Source of the DNA: Phocoena phocoena
Lineage: Eukaryota > Chordata > Mammalia > Artiodactyla > Phocoenidae
Length of the DNA: 64,000 nt
Direction: 5' to 3'
Assembly: GCF_963924675.1 (NCBI RefSeq)
Contig: NC_089219.1
Span: 150,060,288 to 150,124,287 of the forward strand
The number at the start of each line of letters is the position of its first letter. Position 1 is the stretch's first letter. Under the pieces are notes generated by a model, which ran no database searches, had not been told where the DNA came from, and worked only from the letters and a program-made list of their open reading frames with translations. The position numbers were made by a program, and so were the translations under genes. Positions 34,815 to 47,689 of the stretch are shown here, piece after piece.

Positions 34815-37330
34815 AGAAAGACTCTTCAGTATTATACAGGCCATTTATAAAATACTCATGGCTAACATCATACTCAATGTTGAAATACTAAAACTTTTTT
34901 CCCTTAAGATCAGGAGCAACACAGAATTCCTGCATTTGCCACTTCAATTCAATGTAACATTGGAAGTTTGGGTCAGAATCATTACTAAAAAAGAAGTTAA
35001 AAATATCCAGATGGGAAAGAAGAAATAAGATGATCTCTCTTTATAGATGACATGATTTTTTATATAGAAAGCTCTATAAAGATCACACATGTACACACAA
35101 ACACATACACATTAGGTAGAACTAATACATAAATTCAGCAAAGTTGAAGGATACAAAATGAACACACAAAAATCAGTTGTGTTTCTATACACTAACAATG
35201 AACAATCCAAAAATGAAATTAAGCAAACAATTCCATTTACAATAGCATTAAAAAGAATAAAATACTCAAATAAACTTAACCAAGGAGATGAAAGACTTGT
35301 ACATTGAAAACTAGAAAAATTGCTGAAAGAAAGTGAAGAAGACATAAATAAACAGAAAGACATCCTGTGGTCATGGACAGGAAGACTTAATATTGTTAAG
35401 ATGTTAATACTACACAAAACAATTTACAGATTAAATGCACTCTATCACCATCTTGAAAATGCATTTTGCAGAAAAAGAAAAATACAACCTATAATTTATA
35501 TGGAATCTCAAGGGACTAGCAACAGCCAAGAAAATCTTGAAAAAGAAGAGCAATGTTGAAAGGGCTCATACTTCCTGATTTCAAAACTTACTAAAAAGCT
35601 ACAATAATAAAACAGAATGGTACTGGCATAGAGACAGACATACAGACCAATGGTATAGAATATAGGGCCCAGAAATAAACCCTTGCTTATATGGTCAAAT
35701 GATTGTTCACAAGGGTGTTAAGAGCATTCAATGGGGAAAGGGCAGTCTTTTCAACAAATGATTTTTGGAAAACTGGATACCCATATGCAAAGAATGAAAT
35801 TTGACACTTATCTTACACCATATACAAAAATTAATTCAAAATGAATCAAAAACAAAAGACTTAAAACTATAAAACTCTTAGAAGAAAACATAGAGGACAA
35901 ATTTCATGATGTTGAACTGGCAATGACTTTTTAGATGTGACACCAAAAGCATAGGCAACAAAAGAAAAAATAGATATATTGGACTACATCAAAATTAAAA
36001 ACTTTTGTGCATCAAAGGACACTATCAACAGAGTGAAAACCAACTCACAGAATGGGCAGAAACATCTGTAAATCATACATCTGATAAGGGATTGATATCT
36101 GAAATATATTACGAATTCCTAAAACTCAGTAACAACAACAAAAAGCCATTTTACAAATGGGCAAGGGACTTGAATAGACATTTCTCCAAAGAAGATATGC
36201 AAATGGTCAAGAAGCACATGAAAAGCTGCTCACTATATCACTAATCGTTAAGGGAATAAAAGCCACAATGAGATACTACTTCACACCTATTAACTAACAT
36301 AGATTATGATGGTTATTATATAAAAAACAGAAATTAACATGTGTTGGCAAAGATTTTGAGAAATTAGAAACTTTGTACATCACTTGTGGGAATGAAAATG
36401 GTGCAGCCACTTAAAAACTTTTTAAAAATGGAAGACAGTATGGATGTTCCTCCAAATATTAAACAAGAATTAATATATAACACAACAATTCCACTCCAAG
36501 GTATATACCCCCAAAAATTTTCAAAAGAGGGACTCAAACAGATACTTGAATGCCAATATTCTGAAAAGCATTGTTTAGAATGTCAAAAGGTGAAAACAAC
36601 CCAGTATCTATCGACAGATGAATGAATAAATAAAATGTGGTATATACAAACACTGGAATATTTTCAGCCATAAAAAGCAACAAAGTTCTGATACAAGGTG
36701 GATGAACTTTGAAGACATTATGCTAAGTGGACTAACCCAGACACAAAGGGACACATGTAAAGTACCACTTAAATGAGTTATCTAGGTAAGTTAAATTCAG
36801 AGACAGAAAGTAGAAAGGTTATTGAATAGGGAGAAAGGAGCATTACCGCTTAATAGGTATAAAGTTTTAGTTTGAGATGATGAAAAAGTTCTAGAGATAG
36901 ATAGTAGTGATGGTTGCACAACAATGTGAATGTATATAATGCTACTGAATTGGATGAAATGGTAAGAAAAATTAAATAAATGTTGATCTGGAAAAATTAC
37001 AGTAAGCGTTCTGCCAGACATTAAAACATATTATAGTACTAGAATGAAAAACAACAACAACTGGGTGTTGGCACAGATATGGACAGAGTTCAAGGGAACA
37101 GACAGAAGACTAAAACACCTATGGATTTAATGTATGATAAAAAGCGGCACCTCAAAACACTTGGAGAGAAGACAAGTTATTCAACAAATGGTGCTACTTT
37201 GCCATTGGATGGGGGTGGGTGGAGTGAAGAGGTACCCAATCTCATTCCACATACCATAACGAATTTCAGATGTACCAAAGATTTAAATCCAAAGAATGCA
37301 ATTAGGATGCATGGTTGAAATGTTTATATA
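34815..37330 (+). mobile_element. old L1 (ORF2 and 3'UTR remnants)
   Basis: Diverged ORF2 text in plus orientation, e.g. 35320-35559 ([12 protein letters not shown]) and 36005-36244, then a 3'UTR-like region. 37020-37330 resembles another old L1 fragment. It lies in the intron between the STP and juxtamembrane exons. Confidence 0.75.
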
Positions 37331-38150
37331 ATTTCAGCTTGAGGAAGTCCTAAAACTTTTATAAGAAAGACACAACACTCATAGCCATTAGGGAAAAGAT
37401 CGATATATCCAGCTATCTATTAATGTAAAAGTTTTGCACATATAAATGACCACCAATAGGAGAATAGTTAAATAAAATATGATGGCATATATTAAAGTCA
37501 TCATATAAAAGGATGAGAATAAATCAAAATACAATCCCAATATAAGACATTAAGTGGAAAAATGCTAGTTTCAAAAAAATATGAACAGTATGATGCCATT
37601 TTTGTTTAAGAAAATAAACACCAAATTAAATGTATAGCTACATATATAAGGATTTTGATGTACAGAAATAGATACAAAGACACCCTAACAGTGATTAACT
37701 AAGGTAATAGGCTAGGAAGGGAGAACTAATCTTTTACTCTGTATACTTCTGTAATGTTTGAAAATTTACCAAAATATATTCATGTATAAAAATATACTCA
37801 GGTAACAAAAAGTTATAAAAAGCAACCCATATCTAATAGTACAGTATAAAATCCTAAAAGAAAACTGACTAGTGAAAATAAAGCAAAAAAATAAAATAAA
37901 ATAAAAAAACAACCCTAGGAAAAAAGTTCACATTAAAAGGGCTTTAATTTATAGTAAGTTCAAATCAACAACAAAAAAAAGTTTTAGAAACCTAATAGAA
38001 AAATGAACAAAGAACATGAATAAATAAATGTAGACAGAAAAAGTTAAGCCTCACTGATAATTAAAGAAATGCAAATTAAAATAAGACATGATTTTACACC
38101 CATCACTTTATAAATTTCTTAACTATAAGTAGGATAAAGAGTTACTGAAC
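37331..38150 (-). other. CD46 intron with faint L1 remnant
   Basis: 38040-38100 ('attaaagaaatgcaaattaaaa') is L1-like; the rest is A-rich and unassigned. Confidence 0.4.
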
Positions 38151-38198
38151 CTGGATATTTTGCAAGTGGAGTCTTGGTTGGATGAGTGGGCTTGTAAC
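38151..38198 (-). CDS. CD46: CD46 STP-type exon (STP-C-like)
   Basis: 48 nt, phase 1 to phase 1, acceptor TTTTTCCAG and donor CCAG|GTTCAG (weak). The translation YKPTHPTKTPLAKYPG is rich in Pro, Thr and Lys. Its YKP..YPG ends match the human STP-C exon, the O-glycosylated stalk between SCR4 and the membrane. I found no convincing STP-A or STP-B exon between here and SCR4 (38.2-40.4 kb), so the stalk looks short. The exon sits in unique sequence between L1 remnants. Confidence 0.8.
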
Positions 38199-39605
38199 CT
38201 GGAAAAATAAAGTTGACTCAATTCACCATCCTTGTCAATACAAAATTATGAATTTAATTTTGGTCTTTAATTTTTTTTTAAGACTATTTCTCAAAATAAA
38301 TAATACACATACACTCAGAACTTTGCAATTCTGCTCCTGGGTTTAACCTAAATATATATTTGTACAAGTGCATAAGGATGTGTATATAAAATGTTCACTA
38401 CAACTTTGTATTTTATAATGAAAATCCTAGTAGTTAACTAATTATAAATCATAAAATTTATGTATTCTTTTAAAAGATCCAAGTAGTATATTCCATAATT
38501 TTTTTCTTTTTCACTAAGGATTTCTTGGACATTTTTTCATATTAGCACATTTAGATCTGACTTAACACCATTATACATTGCTACTGATCCTTTTGGCATA
38601 GTCTTTCTCTAACTGATGATAAAAAATGATTGACAATCCCATAAGGAGAGTTGACTTTTTATTTTAAAAAAAAGATCGCTGTAGCTTCTTCTCTTCATAG
38701 GCTTTTTCTCACAAACAATTCACTTCTTCAAACACTAAACTGTATCAGTGTTTTATAAGTCCTTATGAAATGTTTATGGTCAACTTTCAAAAGAGCATAT
38801 CAACAAATATAGTATACCACAGTGTATAGGCCCACTAGGACATGGATAGGTCAATGAATATAAATTTCGTATGCAATCTTTATATATCATCCACCGAAAA
38901 AACATCTCTTTTCCCACAAAACTTCACAGCACTCACCAAGGTACTGAAGGAGGTTACTGGGTACCAGGTTTACAGGAATTATATAAGGTGTTCTAATTAC
39001 CATCTTAACATGAATAATCCCCCTCAATCCTTCAAAATATCAGGGCAATAGGAAACAAACAAATTAGATGCCAGTAATTGACATTAGTTTGAGTCATTAG
39101 ACAACAGGAAACTAGAACCCATAGACATGATGTTACTTGAGTGAGCAGAGCCACACTAGGACCCTGAATGCAGTCTGCCCAGGTTAATGCTCTTCCCTCT
39201 CTTCCTCTTGTCTCTTGCTTCTGCTGCAACTAAAAGGAAGAAGCCAGAGAAAGCAGCCCTGAAATCAGGAATATAATTCCTTCTACCATATCAAAATAGT
39301 CTCTCAAGTCTTAAGCAGAGCAGCCAATTAGTAGTCCCTGCCAGAAATCCTCCATTTCATTTCAATAAGTAAGGACTTCTCCTGCCTTTCTGTTGTTATG
39401 AAATTTACTTTCTGTTGCCTAATAAAAATGCCCAGTAAAGATACAAATGATATTTGTATGAGGTGAGGAGTGGTAGAAATACTGGTCTTATTCTGGTGAC
39501 AACAGAAATTTCCCAGTATAAAAAGAACAAAACTGGTTGCAGTCTGGAAAATGAAACATAGTCCTGGACCTGGAAGATACCCTGTAAAGGTGATGCTGTA
39601 AGTCA
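38199..39605 (-). other. CD46 intron, no STP-A/B exon seen
   Basis: Searched on minus for Ser/Thr/Pro-rich phase-1 mini-exons; none convincing. No named repeat. Confidence 0.45.
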
Positions 39606-39609
39606 TACA

Positions 39610-39775
39610 AGCTATCTAAGAGCTTTCTAGATGCCAGACACTGTGCTAAGTGCTTTAAATGGATCCCATTTTGACTTTGTTATCACCCAGTGAGGAAGGC
39701 ATTAAATCATTTTACATGTAAGTAAATATATTTAAAGTTTACGTAACTTGTCCAAGTTCACACATCTGTTGATAT
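39610..39775 (-). repeat. MIR SINE
   Basis: 'cactgtgctaagtgcttta', 'gtaacttgtccaagttcaca' are the reverse complement of the MIR core and tail. Confidence 0.7.
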
Positions 39776-40362
39776 CTGTGGACTATGGCAAATACTTTTA
39801 GAATCACTAAGCATAACAACTAAAATGGCTGTAAATATATTCTTCCTCTTTTCATTACTAAAAATGATGAATGAGTGTAAATCACATGAATTTAAAGGAT
39901 TTTTTTGTAAAATATAAGCAGGAAGTTACTTAATCTGAATGGCTCAAAATTGGGAGTTTTGTATTGAGAGGAATCAGCACTGAAGAACAAACCACATGGG
40001 ATTACTACTTTCATATCATTTATATGAATTATGCCTCTCATTCTTGACTTATATAGGTAAAAATTCCCATGCTTCGATTTACTCTGAAAAATCATTCCCA
40101 TCTATTTTTATACATAAAAAAACCAAACAAGAGACATTAATATACCTGTGTTCTTTGCTAACAGAATGTGCTAAGACTCTATAAAAACATACAAAATCAC
40201 AACAGCAGAATTCTATTTAAGTTCTGTCATACATCTCTCATGGAAATGGATACAAGACAGAGTTAAATACAAAGATTTATTTTTTCAATTATTCTTGTCA
40301 ATGTCAAAGAAATAAAAACTAAAATACAAAATTTAAAAAAAGGAAAGAGACAACATTTGTAC

Positions 40363-40545
40363 CTTTAATACACTTTGGCATCTCAGGCTCCCAAGTATTA
40401 TTACCACCACAGAACACTAGGTTGCTGCCATTAAGGTAAAAACCCTGGAGGCATTCAAATATCACCACTGCTTGGTAGGAAAATTTTTCTCTACTTCCTG
40501 ATACAATTATTCCATGTTTGAGTACTGGACGTTCACATTTGACCA
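40363..40545 (-). CDS. CD46: CD46 exon 6: sushi domain 4 (SCR4)
   Basis: 183 nt, phase 1 to phase 1, acceptor TTTTTCAG and donor G|GTACAA. The domain begins VVKCERPVLKHG and ends MPKCIKG, with Cys2 in IFECLQGFY, Cys3 in LVFCGG and Trp in NNTWEPE. Two sequons are present: NGS (FYLNGSN) and NNT (GGNNTW). This is the membrane-proximal sushi module; human SCR4 has a single glycan at the second site. The next recognisable coding exon is at 38198. Confidence 0.95.
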
Positions 40546-41829
40546 CTGAAAAATTGGAGAAATTCCAGAATTAATAAAAAGCTGCTTTCACACAGGACCA
40601 GAAAAACTAGCGCAAAGTACTAATTTCCAGTGGGAAGAAAAAGCCGAGGAATGAAAGGCAAGATGTTAATTGAAAACAAAAAGACTTTATTTGTGCATCT
40701 GAATTTCAGGCAAATGGATTTAGAGAAACTTAATAACGTTTTTCCACCTAGAAGAGACTGTCATTATACTTTATTGGCTTTCCTACATTTTTTTCCATTA
40801 ATGACAAGTCTTGAGAAAGTGTGACTACCAGGTACAAATTCAGGGCAAGTTCAAAACTTTTGATACTTTTGATACTCTTTAGCTCTAGGATTTTTTCTAA
40901 GGTCATGCTGACACTAATTACAGTACCCTGCTCTTTTAGAAAGGTAGCAAAGACTTTTTTGAGAAGGTAATATTTGAGTTCGATTTTAAAAGTTGAAAAG
41001 AAGCTAGCCAGGCAAAATGCTCAGCCCTCACACCAGTGTACTCTGGTGTTTCCCATTCTACTCTACTTCTCCAAAGTAAAATACAGGTCGTGACCCTCTA
41101 GATTGACTTCAATATCTATGAATGTGTTTTGCAGAATTCGGAAAAAAAAAAAAACTGAAAAACACTGGGCTGAGCAGAGAGTTCAAGAGGATATCTTATG
41201 AGATTAAATCTGAGAGCAATAGATGAGGACCAGATAATATACAGCCTTTTAAACCAGAATAGTGTTCTTCCTCCTTTCCTGTGGATCTGAATTTCCATCA
41301 AGTATCACATCATTTCTGTTCAGCCAGGAGAACTTCTTTATCAATTCTTGTGTTCAGGTTGGCTGATGACAAATTCCCCAAACTTTTGTTTATCTGAAAC
41401 AGTTTTTTATTTATTTCACCTTCAGTTTTGGAAGATTTCTCCTTGACAGTGAATTCTAGGTTAAGTGTTTTATTTTTCTTTCAGCACATTAGCAGAGATT
41501 ATTGTCTTCTCATCTCCACAGTTCCTTAAGAGACCTCAGCTGTCATTCTTAATGTGGGTAATGGGGGGATGGGGGTGGGTGGGTGTGTCCTCAATATAAT
41601 ACCTTTTTTCCCTGGCTCCCTTTTCTTTTATTTTTTGTTTTCAGTAGTTTTAACATGATGTATTTAGTTTGGTGGAGGTTTCTTGGTAAAATTAAAGTTT
41701 TTACTTATCCTGCTAGGGTCACTGAATTTCTTGTACCTGTAGGGTTATTGTTTTGGATCAAATTTGAAATATTTTGGCCTGTGTTTATTCAAATAATTTT
41801 CTGTGTTCCTCTCTCTCCTCTCTGAAACT
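40546..41829 (-). other. CD46 intron 5, unique part
   Basis: No exon or named repeat recognised. A G-rich tract (gggtgggtgggtg) lies near 41573-41585. Confidence 0.4.
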
Positions 41830-43530
41830 TCAATTACATGTACATTTGACTGCTTGCATTGCCACATTTTTAAATTTTAATTTCAGCCATTCTAATAGTT
41901 GGTTAGTGGTATTTCATTGTGATTTTAAATTACATTCCTGTAATTACTAATGATACTGAGCAACTTTTCATGTACTTTTTGCCATCTACATATCACATTT
42001 GGTGAAATATGTCTATTACTAATTTTTGCTCATTTAAAAAAATTGTTTTCTTATTATTGTGTTTTGAGGGTTCTTCCTATATCATAGATACAAGTAAATT
42101 ATTAGATACGTACTTTGAAAATATTTTCTCCCCATCTATTGCTTTTTGTTGTTGTTCTCTTAATAATATCTTCTGCAGTCCAGAAATTTTGAGTTTGGAG
42201 TATCCAATTTATTATTTTTTTCTTTAAAGCATCATGCTTTATGGGTTGTATTAGAGAAATCTTTGGCTAGGTCACAAATATTTTCCGTGTTTTCTTGTAA
42301 AAGTGTTGTAGTTGTAGGTTTCATATGTATGTCTATGCTTCATTTTGAATAAATGTTTCCATATGGTGCTAACATGGGCTGAGGTTCTTTTTTTTAGTAT
42401 ATGGGTGTTCAATTGTGCTGGTAGCATTTGTTGAAAAAATTGTTCCCCACTGAATTGTCTGTATACCTGTGAAAATCAACTGGACATATTTACAAGGGTC
42501 TAATCCTGGACTCACTATTTTGTTTATTGCTCTATATATCTATCCTTTCACCACTACCAAACTGTCTTGCTTATATGCCTTATAGTGTGCTTTATACTAA
42601 GTCTTGACATCAGGTAGAGTACATCCTCCAATTCATTTTCAAAAACTGTTTAACTATTCTAGCTCTTTTGTCTTTCCATATAAATTTCAGAATCAGTTTG
42701 TCAATTTATACAAAAAGTTTTACTGGGGTTTCTATTGGTATTATGTTGAATTTATAGATCAATTATAATGAATTTACACCTTTATTATTTTGAGTCTTCC
42801 ATTTCATGGCCAATGTATATCCCTTTATTTATTAAGGTCTTTAATTTCCTTTATTAGTGTTTAGTGGTTTATACCATCTAAATCTTTCATATATGTTAGA
42901 TTTATATGCAAGTATTTTGTGTTTTGGATTTGCAAATAGTTGTTGTAAATAAAACTTTCAGTAATGATTTATTGCTAGTATGTAGACATACGATTGATTT
43001 CTGTATGTTGATCTTATATTTTGCAACCTTGCTAAAACATCAGTCTTTGGAATTTTCTACATAGACAATCATGTTATAAATTAATACAGACTATTTTATT
43101 TCTTTCATTCCAATGTATGTATGCTTATTTCTTTCTCTTGCCTTATTGCAGTGAGTGGGACCTCCAGTGCAATGTTGAATAGAGTGATGAACGTAGACAT
43201 ACTTCCTTTCTTCCTACCTTGGGGGGAAAGAAAGTAGGTTTTTACTATTAAGCATAATGTTAGTTGTGTGATTTTTGTATGTGCCTTTTATCAGGTTGAT
43301 ATAGTTAGTTCCATTCTGTTCCTAGTTTGCTAAGTTTTACCATAAAAAGATGATGAATTCTGTCAATTGCTTTTTTGTGCATCTATTAAGATGATCATAT
43401 ATTTTTTCATTATAGTCTTTTGACATGGTAAATAACACTGATTAATTTTAAAATCTGAACCAATCTTGCATTTATGGAATAAATCTTACTTGGCTATGAT
43501 GTATTCTTATTTTTATATATAGCAGGATTT

Positions 43531-43778
43531 TTTCTTCTTCTTCTTTTTTTAATTGGAGTAAAACTGCTTTACAATGTTGTGTTAGTTTCTGCAGTACAAT
43601 GAAAAGGAACGAAATTGGGTCATTTGTAGAGATGTGGATGGACCTAGAGTCTGTTATACAGAGTGAAGTGAGCCAGAAAGAGAAAAACAAATATCGTATA
43701 TTTGTTTTTGGAATATGTGGAATCTAGAAAAATGGTACAGATGAACCTATTTGTAGGGCAGGAATAGAGACGTAGACG
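43531..43778. mobile_element. 5'-inverted (twin-primed) L1 insertion
   Basis: 43548-43593 is an L1 3' end in minus orientation; 43594-43778 is the adjacent L1 3' region in plus orientation. Flanked by a 13-bp target duplication tatagcaggattt at 43518-43530 and 43779-43791. Confidence 0.85.
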
Positions 43779-44298
43779 TATAGCAGGATTTGATTTGTTG
43801 ATATTTTGTTGGAAAGTTCTATATTCAATAAGGATATTGTTTACAATTTTCTTTCAATGTTTTTGTCTGGTTTTAGTAACAAGTAATGTCCCCATGAAGT
43901 GAGTTGAGAAGCATTTCCTCCTCTTATATTTCTTGAACAGTTTGTGTAGAGGTGCTATTATTTATTCCTGCAATGTGTGGTAGAATTAATTCCCCAAGGA
44001 GGCCATCTGGGCCTCAGTTCTCACTGTGGGAAGGTTTTTAACTACAAATTATATTTCCTTAATAGGTATAAGACTATTTAGGTTACCTATATATTCGTGT
44101 GAATATATTTCGGTATTTTTTTGTCTTTCAAGGAAATTGTCAATTTTATTTCAGTTGTCAAATTTATAGGCATAAAGATGTAATATTACAACTATCATCA
44201 TTGTAATATTTTTTAATATCCATTTAAATGTTTGAAGAATAGTGTTGTCCTCTTTTTCATTCTTTAAAAAAAAGTTATTTAATTTAATTTATTTATTT

Positions 44299-44498
44299 TG
44301 CAGTACGCGGGCCTCTCGCTGTTGTGGAGCACAGGCTCCTGATGCGCAGGCCCAGCAGCCATGGCTCGCAGGCCCAGCGGCCATGACTCACGGTCCCAGC
44401 CACTCCGCTGCATGTGGGATCCTCCCGGACCGGGGCACGAACCCGTGTCCCCTGCGTCGGCAGGCGGACTCTCAACCACTGCGCCACCAGGGAAGCCC
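44299..44498 (-). mobile_element. cetacean SINE, short form
   Basis: Head at 44498, body to 44301, AT-rich tail on the left. The body lacks part of the usual sequence after 'ctcgctgttgtgg' and carries a near repeat of the 'ccatggctcgcaggcccagc' block. Confidence 0.9.
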
Positions 44499-44523
44499 CG
44501 AAAAATTAATTTTTTAATACAAC

Positions 44524-44848
44524 TTTTTTTTTTTTAAAAGGAGATGTTGGGGGTAGGAGTTTATTAATTAATTTATTTATTTTTGCTGTGCTGGGTCTTC
44601 GTTTCTGTGCAAGGGCTTTCTCTAGTTGTGGCAAGCGGGGGCCACTCTTCATTGCGGTGTGCGGAGGCCTCTCACTATCGCGGCCTCTCTTGTTGCAGGG
44701 CACAGTCTCCAGATGTGCAGGCTCAGTAGTTGTGGCTCACGGGCCTAGTTGCTCCGCGGCATGCGGGATCCTCCCAGACCAGGGCTCGAACCCGTGTCCC
44801 CTGCATTAGCAGGAAGATTCTCAACCACTGCGCCACCAAAGAAGCCCC
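44524..44848 (-). mobile_element. cetacean SINE, long form
   Basis: Target duplication taatacaac at 44515-44523 and 44849-44857. The head is slightly mutated (accaaagaagcccc). Confidence 0.92.
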
Positions 44849-44857
44849 TAATACAAC

Positions 44858-45130
44858 ATTTAAAGGTTACATTCTATTTACAGTTATTACAAAATATTGG
44901 CTATATTCCTCATGTTGTGCAATACATCCTTGTAGCCTATCTTATACCCAGTAGTTTGTACCTTCCACGCCTACATCCCCATATTGCCCCTCCTCACTGG
45001 TGACCACTAGTTTGCTCTCTATATCTGTGAGTCTGCTTCTTTTTTGTTATATTTACTACTTTGTTGTATTTTTTAGATTCCACATATAAATGATATCATA
45101 CAGTATTTGTCTTTCTCTGTCTGACTTATT
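44858..45130 (-). mobile_element. L1 3' end fragment
   Basis: 'agattccacatataaatgatatcatacagtatttgtc' split by usual L1 wording; 3'UTR in minus orientation, 5' truncated. Confidence 0.7.
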
Positions 45131-45989
45131 AAATATCTTTTTCTTTCTTGTCAGCCTAGTTATAGCTTTATCTATTTTATTGATCTTCCCCAAGAACCAG
45201 GGGTTTGTTTCATTGGTTTTCTCTATTATTTTCTCTTCACAATTTCATTGATTTCTCTCTATCTTTATGATCATCTTATGTCTCCTTATTTTGAGTTTGC
45301 TCTTCTTTTTTTAGTTTATTAAGGTGGAAGCTTAGATTGTTGATTTGAGACTTTTATTTTTTTCTAACACAAGTATTCCATGCTATAAATTTCCCTTTAA
45401 GCAATGCTTTTGTTGTTATCACACAAATTTTGATATTTTGATGTATTGTGTTTTTCATTTTTACTCAATTCAAAACACTGTCTAACTTCCCTTGTTACTT
45501 CATCTTTGACTCATGGGTTAGTAAGGAGTGCCTTTCATAATTTTCAAGTATTTGCGAATTTTCTAGATTAGCCCTGTTTTAATTTCTATGTTTATTCCAT
45601 TGTGAACAGATAATGCACTTAATGATTTCAATTCTCTGGAATGTGCTAAAAATAATCTTATTGCCTAGAATATGAGCTACCTTAGAGAATGTCCCATGTG
45701 CACTTGAGAAGAGTAAATATTATCCTGTTATTCAGTGGTTTTCTTCCAAGAATCAAATCCCCTCTAGCATCTCCTTGCTTTATGTCACTCTCTAGTGCCT
45801 TAAATATTGTTTTAAAAATATATTTTGTTCAGAGTTTATCATTCTTATCAATGAGAAGCTTAGCTTTTAAAAATTTCTCTACCATTATTTGTAGCCAGAA
45901 CTCTCAGACATCTTGCAATATAAGAAAAAACTTTATTTTTGAGGCAGGATGTGTTGAGTTTTTCAGTTCTTTCAAGCAAAAAAATCCTA

Positions 45990-45990
<1 letters not shown>

Positions 45991-46024
<34 letters not shown>
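45991..46024. repeat. (CA)n microsatellite
   Basis: About 16 CA units, 226 bp from the end of the SCR3 exon, in intron 5. Confidence 0.95.
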
Positions 46025-46026
<2 letters not shown>

Positions 46027-46249
46027 TAGTTCACAATGTGTAAATTGTCATGTCAAGAACATCTGGGGTGAGGGGTGGGAAACCTCACAACTAGAACTAT
46101 TTTCTGTTCGATTTGGCCTAAATTAAGTTAGAAGTCAATTTAACCGGAGAAAGAAACATATATGACTGTTTCACTTATAGGTAAAACTATTTACGAAGTG
46201 TTCCACAGTATTTACAAATGACGAAGGAAACAAATGGAAACATTATTAC

Positions 46250-46447
46250 CTTTACACAGAGGAGCAGCACTACTCCATTTGCCAGGTCCAGAACAAATAA
46301 GCTGCCTCTCTCCAACAAGCGAATATTCATCTGATCCATTTGAAGGATTACAACTATAAGTTACTAATTCATTATATTCAAATATATTCCTGTAGCTATT
46401 GGTGTGTTTTCCATGTTTTATTTCTGGAGGTCGTCCACAAAAAATCT
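46250..46447 (-). CDS. CD46: CD46 exon 5: sushi domain 3 (SCR3)
   Basis: 198 nt, phase 1 to phase 1, acceptor TTTAAG and donor G|GTAATA. A complete sushi domain: IFCGRPPEIKHGKH at the start, Cys2 in TYSCNP, Cys3 in LICSG, Trp in GKWSS and Cys4 in APLCK. SCR3 is, with SCR2 and SCR4, part of the cofactor surface in known CD46. An NGS sequon (PSNGSDEY) lies in the loop after Cys2, where human SCR3 carries no glycan. Confidence 0.95.
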
Positions 46448-47302
46448 CTTAAAAAGGGGTAAAAAGAGAAAATAAAGGTAAAGGGAAGGTGAAAGAGTAA
46501 GACAGCATCAGAAAAGTCCTATGAACTACCTTCAATAAGTTCTTTAACATATGATTTCTAGAAGTTAGTTGTGAATCCTTTATCCGTTTAGAGGAGAGTT
46601 TCCATGAGAAAATGTGTTATCCCAAATTCAAATCATGTAGAAATAAACTTTTAAGAACCAAACTCATTTTCTTAAATACCTATATAAAGTACCTATATGA
46701 AATACCTATATTTATCTATAAGGATATGCTAAGTTTTGTTCTAATCATCATAAGAGATGGAAATTTAATGAGAAAATATGCTTGTGATTAAAAATAAAAT
46801 TCACTGCTAGCTAAGAAATGCATATTTGTAATTTTAAAACATATCCATTCACTACATCCATGGTTCACACTAATACCAAGATATGGTCTTATTTCACTGT
46901 CATCCTTGTAAGTTTATGGTGAAAATTTCCAGAATCTACAAATTGGGTGATTTTGCCACAGACTGAGTCCAGACGTCTTCCTTTAAGCCAGATATTGAAG
47001 AGATTTTCAAAAATGTAAAACAATGCCACTATTCCCACTGTTGGTTTTGGAAATTTTTTATTTTTTCATAAAAATATGTTGTATATATTAACATGTATTG
47101 ACTTTACTGTTCCTAAAAATGATTTAATAATTAACTATTTTAAAAACTTTTGTTTTAATTCCAATATAATGAATACCAATAGACATAATCCACATAAAGA
47201 AAAGCTCTTTGGAATTGTTGTTGATTTAACAGCATAAACAGGTCCTGAAGCCAAAAAGTTTGAAAATTCCTAATCTAAATTCTAAAGTGAGAATTTACTT
47301 AC
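46448..47302 (-). other. CD46 intron 4
   Basis: Unique AT-rich sequence; no repeat family recognised. Confidence 0.5.
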
Positions 47303-47388
47303 TTTCACAATGTGGTATCTTATCACTCCAATGCACATTCTGTCCAATAAGGTTACAAGTTAGAATGTTTTTTCCTCTTAAGTAATAA
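47303..47388 (-). CDS. CD46: CD46 exon 4: second half of SCR2
   Basis: 86 nt (the same length as I recall for human exon 4), phase 2 to phase 1, acceptor TTCATTTAG and donor AAA|GTAAGT. The translation runs YYLRGKNILTC.. to IPHCE. It supplies Cys3 and Cys4 of SCR2 and the conserved Trp (VHWSD). The split domain is reassembled across the ~7.4 kb intron that now contains two plus-strand L1s (48.3-54.4 kb). Confidence 0.94.
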
Positions 47389-47689
47389 CTAAATGAAAAA
47401 AGAAAAGGTTACTGTTTCTTTAACAGCACATAATACTGAAAATTTTTATATGGTTGTTTTTCTGTACTACAGTAGTTTGAGGGAGAAGTTTCTTAAATGA
47501 TATGATATAATGAAAGTGCTAACCAAATCTGCAATTTTAATCAAACAGAGCTTCTGCATGTGGACACACACTGTCCAACAGCAAAATGTCGAAATTACTA
47601 TCACGCCTGTCAGCGTGGCCTCTTCACCATCTCTGGCAAATGCACCACACATTCACTTCTATGCTTTTGCTCACACCATTCTGCTCAGC

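Larger units (their letters stand above)
41830..45860 (-). mobile_element. old L1, interrupted by later insertions
   Basis: Diverged ORF2 in minus orientation at 41.8-44.25 kb, resuming at 45131-45860 ('attgatcttccccaagaacc'). Interrupted by a twin-primed L1 scrap (43531-43778), two SINEs and a younger L1 3' fragment (44858-45130). Confidence 0.75.

Noticed and set aside
39100..39240. Possible extra exon after CCTTTTAG at about 39229 (minus)
   Set aside because: Translation (VAAEARDKRKRGKSINLG type) has no STP or sushi character and no good donor in phase.
45991..46024. Repeat array as a CRISPR candidate
   Set aside because: Simple (CA)n; no spaced direct repeats anywhere and the genome is mammalian.
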